The notes under the pieces are model-generated. The model searched no databases. It was not told where the DNA came from and was given only the letters and a program-made list of their open reading frames with translations. Shown one piece after another: positions 8,789-16,396 of a stretch of DNA of 33,697 bases (positions within the stretch are counted from its first letter, which is position 1; every line of letters begins with the position of its first letter). The DNA is from an uncultured Caulobacterales bacterium (GTDB lineage: Bacteria; Pseudomonadota; Alphaproteobacteria; Caulobacterales; Maricaulaceae): contig CALLBD010000116.1 in the NCBI GenBank assembly GCA_938001915.1, positions 1 through 33,697 of the forward strand, given 5' to 3'. The position numbers and the translations under genes were made by a program.

Positions 8789-8820
8789 AAAAAAGCCCGC
8801 TCAATTGAGCGGGCTTTTTT
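8789..8820. terminator. Symmetric bidirectional terminator
   Basis: A 32-base perfect palindrome: A6-GCCCGCTC, AATT loop, GAGCGGGC-T6. It works as an intrinsic terminator on both strands and lies between the convergent DUF937 and POT transporter genes. A near-identical copy lies at 26121-26150. Confidence 0.93.
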
Positions 8821-8851
8821 AATTCATCTGTCCTGACAGAGGGCTGTAAAC

Positions 8852-10492
8852 TTAGCGGTCCAGTGTTGGATTATCAGTCAAGCCGTGCTTTTCATTGTAG
8901 CGGATCATGTCTTCACCCAACGTATCGAGATGCATCATGCGCTTAATCAAAGGACTAATGAGTATAAGCACTACACCAACGCCAACAGCCACCCAACCAA
9001 TTGTCGAATAAACGTCGAGTACAATACGTTGCGTTTCTGCCAATGCGGCTTCATCGCTAAGGCCAGCGAGCTTCTCCTCACTACTAGTGAGCTTTGCAAT
9101 TTGTGCTGCAACAAAATTGCCAGCTCCTGACGCCAAGAACCACGCACCCATAATCAAACCGACCATTTTTGGAGTGGAAAGGCGGGTCATAGCGGACAGG
9201 CCAACGGGCGAAAGACAAAGCTCACCCGTCGTGTGCAGCAGATATACCATAAAGATGAAAAAGACGGGCGTCATATTACCCAAGCCTGCCGCGTTCGCAC
9301 CCCAGACCAAAACTAGAAAGCCGAGTCCGAGCTGAATGACACCCAAACCAAACTTCGCCCCCGTGGACGGATCGAGATTTCGTTTTGCCAAGAATGCCCA
9401 GCCTAACGCAAAAATTGGCCCTAAAAAGACGATGTAAATTGCATTTAGCGACTGGAAAATAGACGCTTTTTGCTCCTGTCCCAGTATCGTGGTATCGACC
9501 GCTCTGTCTGTGAACAAATTTAGCGAAGAGCCTGCTTGCTCGAAAAGCGCCCAAAACAAAACTTGCACAGAAATCAGAAAGAGAGCTGCTAAAATTCGAT
9601 TTCGCGCATGGGTTTCTAGCGTCGCCACAGCGCGATACAGAATATATGCATAAACGGTCACCATAGCGATCAACAGCGTAATTCCAACAGTGGTTTCATC
9701 CCGGATCAAGAACCAAATAACGCCAATCCCGACGAAAGACAGAACATAAATCATCCACTCACGAGTTAAAACGCCACCAACTTTTTCACTTAGGTAAGCC
9801 GGTTTCGGCGGCTCGCCAGCGCCGCGCAATAACGGCTTGCCCCAGACGAAAACGACCAATCCTGCAAGCATTCCAATGCCCGCCAGCCCAAACCCATAGC
9901 TCCAGCCGTAGGTTTCACCAACAAAACCGGCAATCAAAGAACCTCCCGCAGCACCAAGGTTGATACCGACGTAAAAAAGAGTGAAAGCACTATCGCGGCG
10001 AATATCAGTCTTTCCATAAAGTTCACCCACAATCGCCGAGATATTCCCTTTCAAGAAGCCTGTTCCGGCGATGATAAGAGAAAGGCTAAGATAGAAGATA
10101 TTCAAAACAGTCGCATCGCGGAAAGCGGGGTCTGTGACCGGAGCGCCCTCAATTGCCATGCCTAAATGGCCCAAAACTAACAAAATTGCACCCACTAGAA
10201 TGGCCTTACGCTGGCCCAAGTATCGATCTGCGATCAATCCACCAATCACCGGCGTAATATAGACCAAAGTTGTATAGGCCCCATAAATCCCATAGGCTTG
10301 GTCATCAGTGAATAGAAAGTGCTTTGTAAGATAAAAAATCAACAGCGCGCGCATACCGTAATATGAAAAACGTTCCCACATTTCGGCAAAGAACAAAATA
10401 TAAAGACCTTTCGGGTGTTTACGCATTTGCCAAAGTGCATTGGCAAGTCCGACAGCGATAAAGCCCAACAAAATTGCTACAAAGTAATTCAT
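8852..10492 (-). CDS. POT (PTR2) family proton-dependent oligopeptide transporter
   Basis: Inner-membrane major-facilitator-type symporter expected to import di- and tripeptides with protons. The start was placed at the ATG at 10492 (MNYFVAILLG) because AGGGGGA lies just upstream; this gives 546 residues. The proton-coupling motif ExxERF is present at E37-F42, followed by YYGMRALL. The family signatures GGLIADRYLGQRK and FLKGNISAIVGELYG are also present, as is the C-terminal GELCLSPVGLSAMTRLSP-like loop (here ending STPKMVG). Twelve to fourteen hydrophobic segments are visible. It stands alone, transcribed toward the shared terminator at 8789. Confidence 0.93.
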   Translation of the reverse strand: MNYFVAILLGFIAVGLANALWQMRKHPKGLYILFFAEMWERFSYYGMRALLIFYLTKHFLFTDDQAYGIYGAYTTLVYITPVIGGLIADRYLGQRKAILVGAILLVLGHLGMAIEGAPVTDPAFRDATVLNIFYLSLSLIIAGTGFLKGNISAIVGELYGKTDIRRDSAFTLFYVGINLGAAGGSLIAGFVGETYGWSYGFGLAGIGMLAGLVVFVWGKPLLRGAGEPPKPAYLSEKVGGVLTREWMIYVLSFVGIGVIWFLIRDETTVGITLLIAMVTVYAYILYRAVATLETHARNRILAALFLISVQVLFWALFEQAGSSLNLFTDRAVDTTILGQEQKASIFQSLNAIYIVFLGPIFALGWAFLAKRNLDPSTGAKFGLGVIQLGLGFLVLVWGANAAGLGNMTPVFFIFMVYLLHTTGELCLSPVGLSAMTRLSTPKMVGLIMGAWFLASGAGNFVAAQIAKLTSSEEKLAGLSDEAALAETQRIVLDVYSTIGWVAVGVGVVLILISPLIKRMMHLDTLGEDMIRYNEKHGLTDNPTLDR

Positions 10493-10692
10493 CCAAATCC
10501 CCCTAGGATTATTTCGTATACCGCATGCCCTGAGGAAACCCCGTTTTGCGGTTCTTATTTTCCTGTGACACACCCCGCAATTCAGTGCAACGACCTTAGC
10601 TGAGGTCGTGATTTCTTAGTTTTTAACAACCTGATTGCCATTCCTGAAACTTTGAGTGGACTATACTTCTCTATTGGGGCATTCCGCGATTG

Positions 10693-12780
10693 ATGCGTAA
10701 GGGCTTTAACTTAATATGTTTTCGAGGGATGAGCCTCGTGCTGACCGCAGCCTTTGCGCTCAATGCAGCGCCTGCCGTTTCTCAAGACGTTGTGGTTCCC
10801 GAAAATGACAGCCAAACGCAAATTTTTGAACCGAGCTATTTCACACAATTCGCCCCTCAAACTGCGGCAGATATGGTGTCGCGCCTGCCAGGGTTTGAAA
10901 TTCGCGGCGGCGAAGGCGGTGAGCGCGGATTTGGACAAGCCTCCCTCAACATCCTCATAAACGGGCGGCGGCCCTCATCTAAATCCTCGGGCGCAAATCA
11001 AATCCTGGGGCGCATTCCGGCTGACAATGTCACACGTATCGAAATCGTTGACGGGGCCTCGCTAGACATACCTGGCCTATCGGGACAGGTCGCCAATTTT
11101 TTCGTAAAAACAGGAGAGCTCTCTGGTAGCTGGGAATATGCGTTTCGTTTTGAAGAAGGCTCCCAGCCCCAATTGGGAGACGGAAAAATCAATATTTCGG
11201 GCAAACGTGGCAAGCTCGAATTCGTTGGCGGGTTGGACTTCGGACAATTCCTTTTCACGGAAGATGGCGATGAAACGTTTTTTGATGGCAACAATCAGGT
11301 CTTGCAGGACCGCGAAGAAAAAATAGCCTTTAATACTGAACGTCCCCGCGCCAATCTCAATCTTTCTATCGAACGAGACAACGGAGACTTCGCCAATTTG
11401 AATTTATCAGGGTCGCGGCAAAACAGAAATCAAAGCGTGTTCGAGTCGTTTGAGGATCAAACGGACTCCCTTTTTTCGGGGGCCTCCGAAGCCAGAAACG
11501 GCACAGACCGCGACTCATATGAAATTAGCGGGGATTATAGTTTAAGTGCGCCGCTCATGGGCCGTAATGGGCAGCTTAAACTTATTGCCCTGCACAGAGG
11601 CGTCAATTTCAATCTCGCCAGTAGATTTCTTTTTGACGATGGCGCACCCGGACAATCTGTATCGGAGTTTTTGAGAGATGACGCAGAAAGAGAATATATT
11701 GCCCGTGCGGAATATAGCTGGAAAACAGGTCAGAGTTCTGATTGGACCGCGTCGATTGAAGGTGCCTTAAATACCTTAGAATCGACAACTGAGCTGACTG
11801 TTGATGGCGTAACGGACCCAGAGGATTTTGTCGAAGTTGAAGAAACCCGCATACTCGGAAATCTCTCTCGCAGTTGGGCCTTAAGCGAGCGAACTAATCT
11901 TCAGGCCTCGATTGGCGCGGAATTTTCGGAAATCGATGTCCCAACATCAAACCTAGAGCCCGTCAGTTTCTTCCGCCCGAAAGGACTGATTAGCGCATCT
12001 CATAAGGTCAGTGAGAACTGGACCGTCAGAGGTCAGGTCGAACGCACAGTGGGGCAATTAGACTTCGGCACATTTGTTTCGACGGTTGGTTTAGTCGACG
12101 GCACAAGCACGCAAGGTAATGATGAAATTTTCCCAGAGCAAAGCTGGGAAGCCGAAGTTGAGTTAGAAAAACAAAACCCCACAGGGCTGTCGGGGCGGGC
12201 GACTTTATTTTATGAAATCATCGAAGACCCTATCGAACAAATCCCCTTTTTTGAAGCAGATGGCACGCTCAACCAAGGACCTGGGAATTTAGATACAAAT
12301 GCGCAAGTTTATGGGGTGACCGCCAACCTCACCTGGATATTGGATGATGTTTTAAGCGGGTTACGCGTTAGTGCTGAAGGGTTTCTCGGAGATAGTTCCA
12401 TTGAAGACGTTGTCACCCTAAATGATCGCAGAGTTAACGGTGGCGCACTTTGGGAATATGACATCGAGGCGCGATGGGATATCGAAAACACACCTTTCGC
12501 CGTTGAAGCCGAGGTGGAGCAAGGTCGCTCTTCTGATAGATTCAGGATTGACGAACGCACCGCCAATGTTTTCATACGTCCAGAATTTGAGGTCTCATTC
12601 ATACACAAAGATTTATTTGGCATGCAATGGGTCGCGAAAGTTCAGAATATTCTCGACTTTGAATTTCGCCGCGAGAGGCTCATTTTTGACCAGACGCGAA
12701 ATGGAGATTTATTACAACGTGAACTTACGCGACGACAGCGGGGACGCCGTTTCTCTATCGAAATTACAGATACGTTTTAA
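10693..12780 (+). CDS. TonB-dependent receptor-like outer-membrane protein
   Basis: A 695-residue outer-membrane protein. Residues about 1-32 form a signal peptide ending near AAPAVSQD. A plug-like domain follows (about 50-135): TAADMVSRLPGFEIRGG, then LNILINGRRP and VTRIEIVDGAS, which match plug-domain strands. The rest alternates polar and aromatic residues as in a beta barrel, and the chain ends in Phe (EITDTF), as expected for barrel insertion. No clear TonB box is visible between the signal peptide and the plug. The substrate cannot be inferred. ATG 10693 directly follows an in-frame TTG; the ribosome binding site is weak, and Met at 10729 is an alternative. Its stop overlaps that of the convergent gshA gene. 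Confidence 0.8.
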   Translation: MRKGFNLICFRGMSLVLTAAFALNAAPAVSQDVVVPENDSQTQIFEPSYFTQFAPQTAADMVSRLPGFEIRGGEGGERGFGQASLNILINGRRPSSKSSGANQILGRIPADNVTRIEIVDGASLDIPGLSGQVANFFVKTGELSGSWEYAFRFEEGSQPQLGDGKINISGKRGKLEFVGGLDFGQFLFTEDGDETFFDGNNQVLQDREEKIAFNTERPRANLNLSIERDNGDFANLNLSGSRQNRNQSVFESFEDQTDSLFSGASEARNGTDRDSYEISGDYSLSAPLMGRNGQLKLIALHRGVNFNLASRFLFDDGAPGQSVSEFLRDDAEREYIARAEYSWKTGQSSDWTASIEGALNTLESTTELTVDGVTDPEDFVEVEETRILGNLSRSWALSERTNLQASIGAEFSEIDVPTSNLEPVSFFRPKGLISASHKVSENWTVRGQVERTVGQLDFGTFVSTVGLVDGTSTQGNDEIFPEQSWEAEVELEKQNPTGLSGRATLFYEIIEDPIEQIPFFEADGTLNQGPGNLDTNAQVYGVTANLTWILDDVLSGLRVSAEGFLGDSSIEDVVTLNDRRVNGGALWEYDIEARWDIENTPFAVEAEVEQGRSSDRFRIDERTANVFIRPEFEVSFIHKDLFGMQWVAKVQNILDFEFRRERLIFDQTRNGDLLQRELTRRQRGRRFSIEITDTF

Positions 12781-14141
12781 TAAATACACTCCGTATAGGC
12801 GCGCATAATATCACCCGCCCACTCCCGATTGAATTTTGTAATCAAGCGGTCCGCACTGGATTGCCCTGCGGCAACCTTTGCGTCGAGCTCCTGTAGAAAC
12901 ACAGTTTCATTCTCGCCGTGAGCATTTAACCTTGCGCGTGCATTCAATCCCGCGCGGGCGATTTCCAAGGCTTGTTTAGCAAGATCATTCACGGTGCCAC
13001 CGCGAAATTTCGTTTGCAGGCCAGAGCTAGGCACACTCTCACGCAAAGTTTGGCGCTCATCCGCTGTCCAATCTTTAACCATGTCCCAAGCCGCATCTAG
13101 CGCAGAACCATCATACAACAAACCGGTCCAAAAGGCTGGCATGGCGCATAGCTCATCCCAGTGCCCCGTGTCACACCCCCGCATTTCGAGGAATGTCTTT
13201 AGGCGTACCTCCGGGAAAATTGTCGAGAGGTGATCTTCAAAATCTTGCATTGTCGCCGTCTGTCCCGGCGCAACATCCAGATCACCGCTTAGGAATTTCC
13301 TAAAATCTTTGCCCGCCGCATTGAGATATTTCCCATCGCGATAGACAAAATACATCGGAACGCTCAGCGCGTAATCTACATATTGCTCAAAGCCAAAACC
13401 TTCATCAAAAACAAAAGGCAACATGCCCGTTCTATCGGCATCCGTATCCATCCAAATGCGAGAGCGGAAAGATTTGTAACCATTGAGCTTTCCATCTGTA
13501 AAAGGCGAGTTGGCAAAAAGAGCCGTCCCAATAGGTTGCAAGGCTAGGCTGACGCGGAATTTTTTAACCATGTCGGCTTCTGAGCCAAAATCCAAATTGG
13601 CTTGCACCGTGCAGGTCCGAAACATCATTTCTCGGCCCATTGTGCCGACCTTTTGCATGTAATCCCGCATAATTTTATACCGACCCTTGGGCATAATCGG
13701 CACGTCTTCCAACTTGGTATCTGGCCGAAAGCCGAGCGATAGAAAGCCGGCTCCGATTTCCTCGGCAACTTCGCGAACTTCGCGTAAATGCCGCGAGACT
13801 TCTCCGCAGGTCTGGTGAATATTCTCCAATGGCGCGCCGGATAATTCTAATTGACCGCCCGGCTCAAGAGAGACTGAGGCGCCATCGCGTTTGAGCGCAA
13901 TCAGATTACCCCCCTCCAGAACAGGTGTCCAATCGAAACGCTGAAGCCCCTCCAGCATAGCCTTTATAGAACAGGCTCCGTCATAGGGCAGCGGGAGTTT
14001 CTTCGCGTTACAAAACCCGATTTTTTCATGTTCTGTCCCGATACGCCACTCCGCTTCGGGTTTTTCACCCGACGCGAGATGCTCTATCATCTGCGCCTTG
14101 GAAGATATCATGTGGGAATTCGAAGCGGTTTGTCCTGACAT
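12777..14141 (-). CDS. gshA: Glutamate-cysteine ligase (plant/alphaproteobacterial type)
   Basis: Catalyses ATP-dependent joining of glutamate and cysteine, the first step of glutathione synthesis in the cytoplasm. The 454-residue product has the GCS2-type pattern: WRIGTEHEKIGF near the N-terminus, LEGGNLIALKRDGASVSLEPGGQLELSG-like active-site region, and FRTCTVQANLDF. The length agrees with the plant-type enzymes found in alphaproteobacteria rather than the shorter carboxylate-amine ligases. The start was set at ATG 14141; a TTG at 14168 and an ATG at 14111 are in frame, and none has a strong ribosome binding site. Divergent from purD. Confidence 0.93.
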   Translation of the reverse strand: MSGQTASNSHMISSKAQMIEHLASGEKPEAEWRIGTEHEKIGFCNAKKLPLPYDGACSIKAMLEGLQRFDWTPVLEGGNLIALKRDGASVSLEPGGQLELSGAPLENIHQTCGEVSRHLREVREVAEEIGAGFLSLGFRPDTKLEDVPIMPKGRYKIMRDYMQKVGTMGREMMFRTCTVQANLDFGSEADMVKKFRVSLALQPIGTALFANSPFTDGKLNGYKSFRSRIWMDTDADRTGMLPFVFDEGFGFEQYVDYALSVPMYFVYRDGKYLNAAGKDFRKFLSGDLDVAPGQTATMQDFEDHLSTIFPEVRLKTFLEMRGCDTGHWDELCAMPAFWTGLLYDGSALDAAWDMVKDWTADERQTLRESVPSSGLQTKFRGGTVNDLAKQALEIARAGLNARARLNAHGENETVFLQELDAKVAAGQSSADRLITKFNREWAGDIMRAYTECIY

Positions 14142-14296
14142 AGTCAGAGGGTTTAGTCCCGTGCGCAACGTCCGACAAGTCGCAAATTCGCGCGGAACAT
14201 AAACGAAAATGTGAATGAGCTGCCCTTCCCCAATTGCGATAAGCCTAGGTCCCGCATAAGAGGCGTGAGCTTCATTTGCGTTTTAAGAGATATAAC

Positions 14297-15577
14297 ATGA
14301 AACTACTTCTTATCGGGTCTGGCGGACGTGAGCATGCGCTGGCATGGAAATTAGCGCAGTCTCCCTTGGTGGAAACCCTACATTGCGCCCCGGGCAATGC
14401 AGGCATAGCTGAGGTTGCAGATATTGTTGACATCAAAGCCGACGACATGATTGGCCTCATCGCCCTCATCCAGCGCGAGGCCTATGATTTTGTCGTTGTG
14501 GGCCCCGAACAGCCGCTCGCAATGGGTCTCGTCGACGCTTTAAATGATATGGGCGTAAGAACTTTCGGACCTACCCAAGCCGCTGCGCAGCTCGAGTCCT
14601 CGAAAGCCTTCACCAAAGCTTTGTGTGATAAATATAAAATTCCAACAGCCGCCTATGGCGTGTTCACAGATATCAAAGAGGCCAAGGCTTTTTTGAAAAC
14701 CATGAAAGCGCCCTATGTTTTAAAAGCTGATGGCCTGGCCGCAGGTAAGGGCGTGGTTATTCCCGAAACGCTCAAAGACGCAGAAGCCGAGCTCAAAGAG
14801 TTTTTCTCGGGTAAATTTGGGGATGCGTCGAAAACTGTCCTCATCGAGGAGTTCATGCACGGGCAAGAGGCCAGCTTCTTCGCGATATCTGACGGCAAGA
14901 CCGCCCTGCCCCTTATCGCCGCGCAAGATCACAAGCGCGCCTTTGACGGAGATAAGGGTCCGAACACAGGCGGCATGGGTGCCTATTCCCCTGCCCCTGT
15001 TTTCACAAATGAGATCTTAGCAACGGTCATGGAGAAAATCATCCAGCCCACAATTTACGGCATGGCGAAAGACGGCCACCCCTTTAAGGGCGTTTTATTT
15101 GCTGGGCTTATGATCACGAAAGACGGTCCGAAGCTGATCGAATATAATGCGCGCTTTGGGGATCCAGAATGCCAAGTTGTGATGCGCCGCCTGCAATCCG
15201 ACCTTTTGCCGATTTTGCTCGCGGCCGAAGCGGGCGAGCTGGATAAGGCCGAAGCACCGGCCTGGTTCGAAGAGCCCGTTGCAAATGTCGTCCTCGCGGC
15301 AAAAGGCTATCCCGGCGACTATAAGAAAGGCTCCATTATCAATGGGGTCGAAGAGGTGAATGAGAAAGACGGCGTTGTCGTTTTCCACGCAGGAACGCGG
15401 CGCGGTAAAAATTGCGGCAAACTCAAAGCCAATGGCGGCCGCGTCCTAAACGTCACGGCCTCTGGTGAAACCTTAGAAGAAGCCGTTGAACGCGCCTATG
15501 ATGCCGTTGAAAACATCAAATGGTCTCAAAAACAATTCCGCACAGATATCGCCCATCATGCTTTGATGAGCTCCTAG
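14297..15577 (+). CDS. purD: Phosphoribosylamine-glycine ligase
   Basis: Second step of purine synthesis: ATP-dependent joining of phosphoribosylamine and glycine to give GAR. The 426-residue protein is full length. The N-terminal domain starts MKLLLIGSGGREHALAWKL. The ATP-grasp domain has VLKADGLAAGKGVVI and the family signature GPNTGGMGAYSP (from about residue 221). The metal and ATP-binding RFGDPECQ motif is at about residue 286. AAGAGA precedes the ATG by 6 bases. Expressed alone; about 820 bases without a credible gene follow. Confidence 0.97.
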   Translation: MKLLLIGSGGREHALAWKLAQSPLVETLHCAPGNAGIAEVADIVDIKADDMIGLIALIQREAYDFVVVGPEQPLAMGLVDALNDMGVRTFGPTQAAAQLESSKAFTKALCDKYKIPTAAYGVFTDIKEAKAFLKTMKAPYVLKADGLAAGKGVVIPETLKDAEAELKEFFSGKFGDASKTVLIEEFMHGQEASFFAISDGKTALPLIAAQDHKRAFDGDKGPNTGGMGAYSPAPVFTNEILATVMEKIIQPTIYGMAKDGHPFKGVLFAGLMITKDGPKLIEYNARFGDPECQVVMRRLQSDLLPILLAAEAGELDKAEAPAWFEEPVANVVLAAKGYPGDYKKGSIINGVEEVNEKDGVVVFHAGTRRGKNCGKLKANGGRVLNVTASGETLEEAVERAYDAVENIKWSQKQFRTDIAHHALMSS

Positions 15578-15627
15578 ATCTCGCTTTATCTTGCAGCAAA
15601 AGACGGAGGGGTCAAATCACTGCTCTG

Positions 15628-15656
15628 CTGCATTTGGTTTCCCAAACCAAATGCAG
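15628..15656. repeat. 29-base perfect palindrome downstream of purD
   Basis: Arms CTGCATTTGGTTT and AAACCAAATGCAG pair perfectly (13 bp) around a CCC loop. It lies 50 bases past the purD stop. Neither strand has a T-run after it, so it is not a standard intrinsic terminator. It could stabilise the purD 3' end, bind a dimeric protein, or be the edge of the structured element that follows. Confidence 0.7.
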
Positions 15657-15779
15657 GCGCTTCGCGTCCCGCTTTTCATACGCTTATATCCCCATAAAAC
15701 CGCCGTTTCTTAAACATAATCCACGCTTTCAAAACCTATGTCACACTGAACATGTTCTTTTGGTCATGGGACAGGTAGG

Positions 15780-16230
15780 AGCTCACCTTCTGGACTAAGG
15801 GACGATGGGTCTGAGCATCCGATGAAGAGACATCGGACTGTGCCGGGGCTTTTACATCGAGAGGCGACCGCTGTGAACTCAACTCGGGGCCGTTGGAATC
15901 GCTGTCGAAAGACGGATGAGATTGAAATCGGATGGTAGGAAACATCTGATTTCAATATGGGACATGCATCTCACCAATGCATAGCCTGTTCTGGCGAGTC
16001 TGACCGGGAGGCGCAACTGCGGGACCCCCGCCCGGTGTATCTACAACCATCGCCGCGTGGCCCAGTTGATTGGGCGTTGAGCACAATCAACACGCAATTC
16101 GCGTAAGCGGAATGCGGGGAGCGGAATGGGCTCGTGGCCCAATCCGCTTTGGTCTCTGCGTAAAACAAAACTCTATTCTGGTCTCCATCGTGGGGATCAC
16201 CACGCGGGCTGTCCTCTTATCAGGAAGCTG
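15780..16230. ncRNA. Large structured element, copy A (candidate novel ncRNA)
   Basis: No credible gene fits the space between purD and the amidohydrolase gene. Instead it is dense in stem-loops: 15818-15837 (7 bp), 15921-15956 (14 bp), 15964-15982 (6 bp), 16003-16036 (closing stem), 16065-16091 (8 bp) and 16121-16147 (11 bp, one mismatch). The part from about 15935 to 16225 aligns in reverse orientation with 33430-33697. Shared parts include 21 identical bases at 16157-16177 and a long-range complement between 16053-16060 and 16201-16208. Helices keep their loops while stem bases change together, which indicates a functional RNA. In two helices the plus strand allows G.U pairs where the minus strand would have A.C (15930/15947 and 16197/16211), so the RNA is probably plus-strand. 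I do not recognise the family, and the ends are uncertain. Confidence 0.7.
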
Positions 16231-16340
16231 TTACTTGCCGAGCGCTCTGATCGCCGGTCGCAACATCCGCCTGCCTGCTTTTTGACATCATCAGACCAAA
16301 CAAACGGCGCTGACGCAGAAAATATAGTTAAGAATATTTG

Positions 16341-16359
16341 GTTCGCTTTTTGGGCGAAC
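16341..16359 (+). promoter_or_regulatory. Inverted repeat before the amidohydrolase gene
   Basis: GTTCGC (16341-16346) and GCGAAC (16354-16359) flank a TTTTTGG spacer, about 40 bases before the start codon. It could be an operator or a leader hairpin. A moderate promoter-like pair (CTGACG, 17 bases, AATATT) lies just upstream, around 16310-16339. Confidence 0.35.
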
Positions 16360-16396
16360 TCGCTTCCAAGATGTTAATAATGTGTTAATAGGTCTG

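Noticed and set aside
10414..10603. Small plus-strand frames inside and next to the POT transporter gene
   Set aside because: They are antisense to the transporter reading frame, without ribosome sites or recognisable domains.
15780..16230. tmRNA, RNase P RNA, 6S RNA, SRP RNA, group I or II intron, or retron RNA
   Set aside because: None of the hallmark sequences was seen (no tag-coding frame, no GAGGAAAGTCCGG or ACAGAA blocks of RNase P, no SRP GGAAGG/AGCAGC core, no reverse transcriptase nearby), and two divergent copies in 18 kb do not suit single-copy housekeeping RNAs.
15600..16300. MITE or insertion sequence remnant
   Set aside because: No matching terminal inverted repeats or target duplications were found, and the stems vary in a compensating way that a decaying transposon would not show.
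16282..16310. TTGACA at 16282 as the -35 box of the amidohydrolase promoter
   Set aside because: No -10-like hexamer lies at 16-18 bases from it; the sequence there is CGGCGC.
15736..16377. Short open frames of 60-83 codons within copy A (for example 15736-15945 minus, 16126-16377 plus)
   Set aside because: They overlap each other on both strands, lack ribosome sites, and do not correspond to any frame in copy B; what is conserved is base pairing and loops, not codons.
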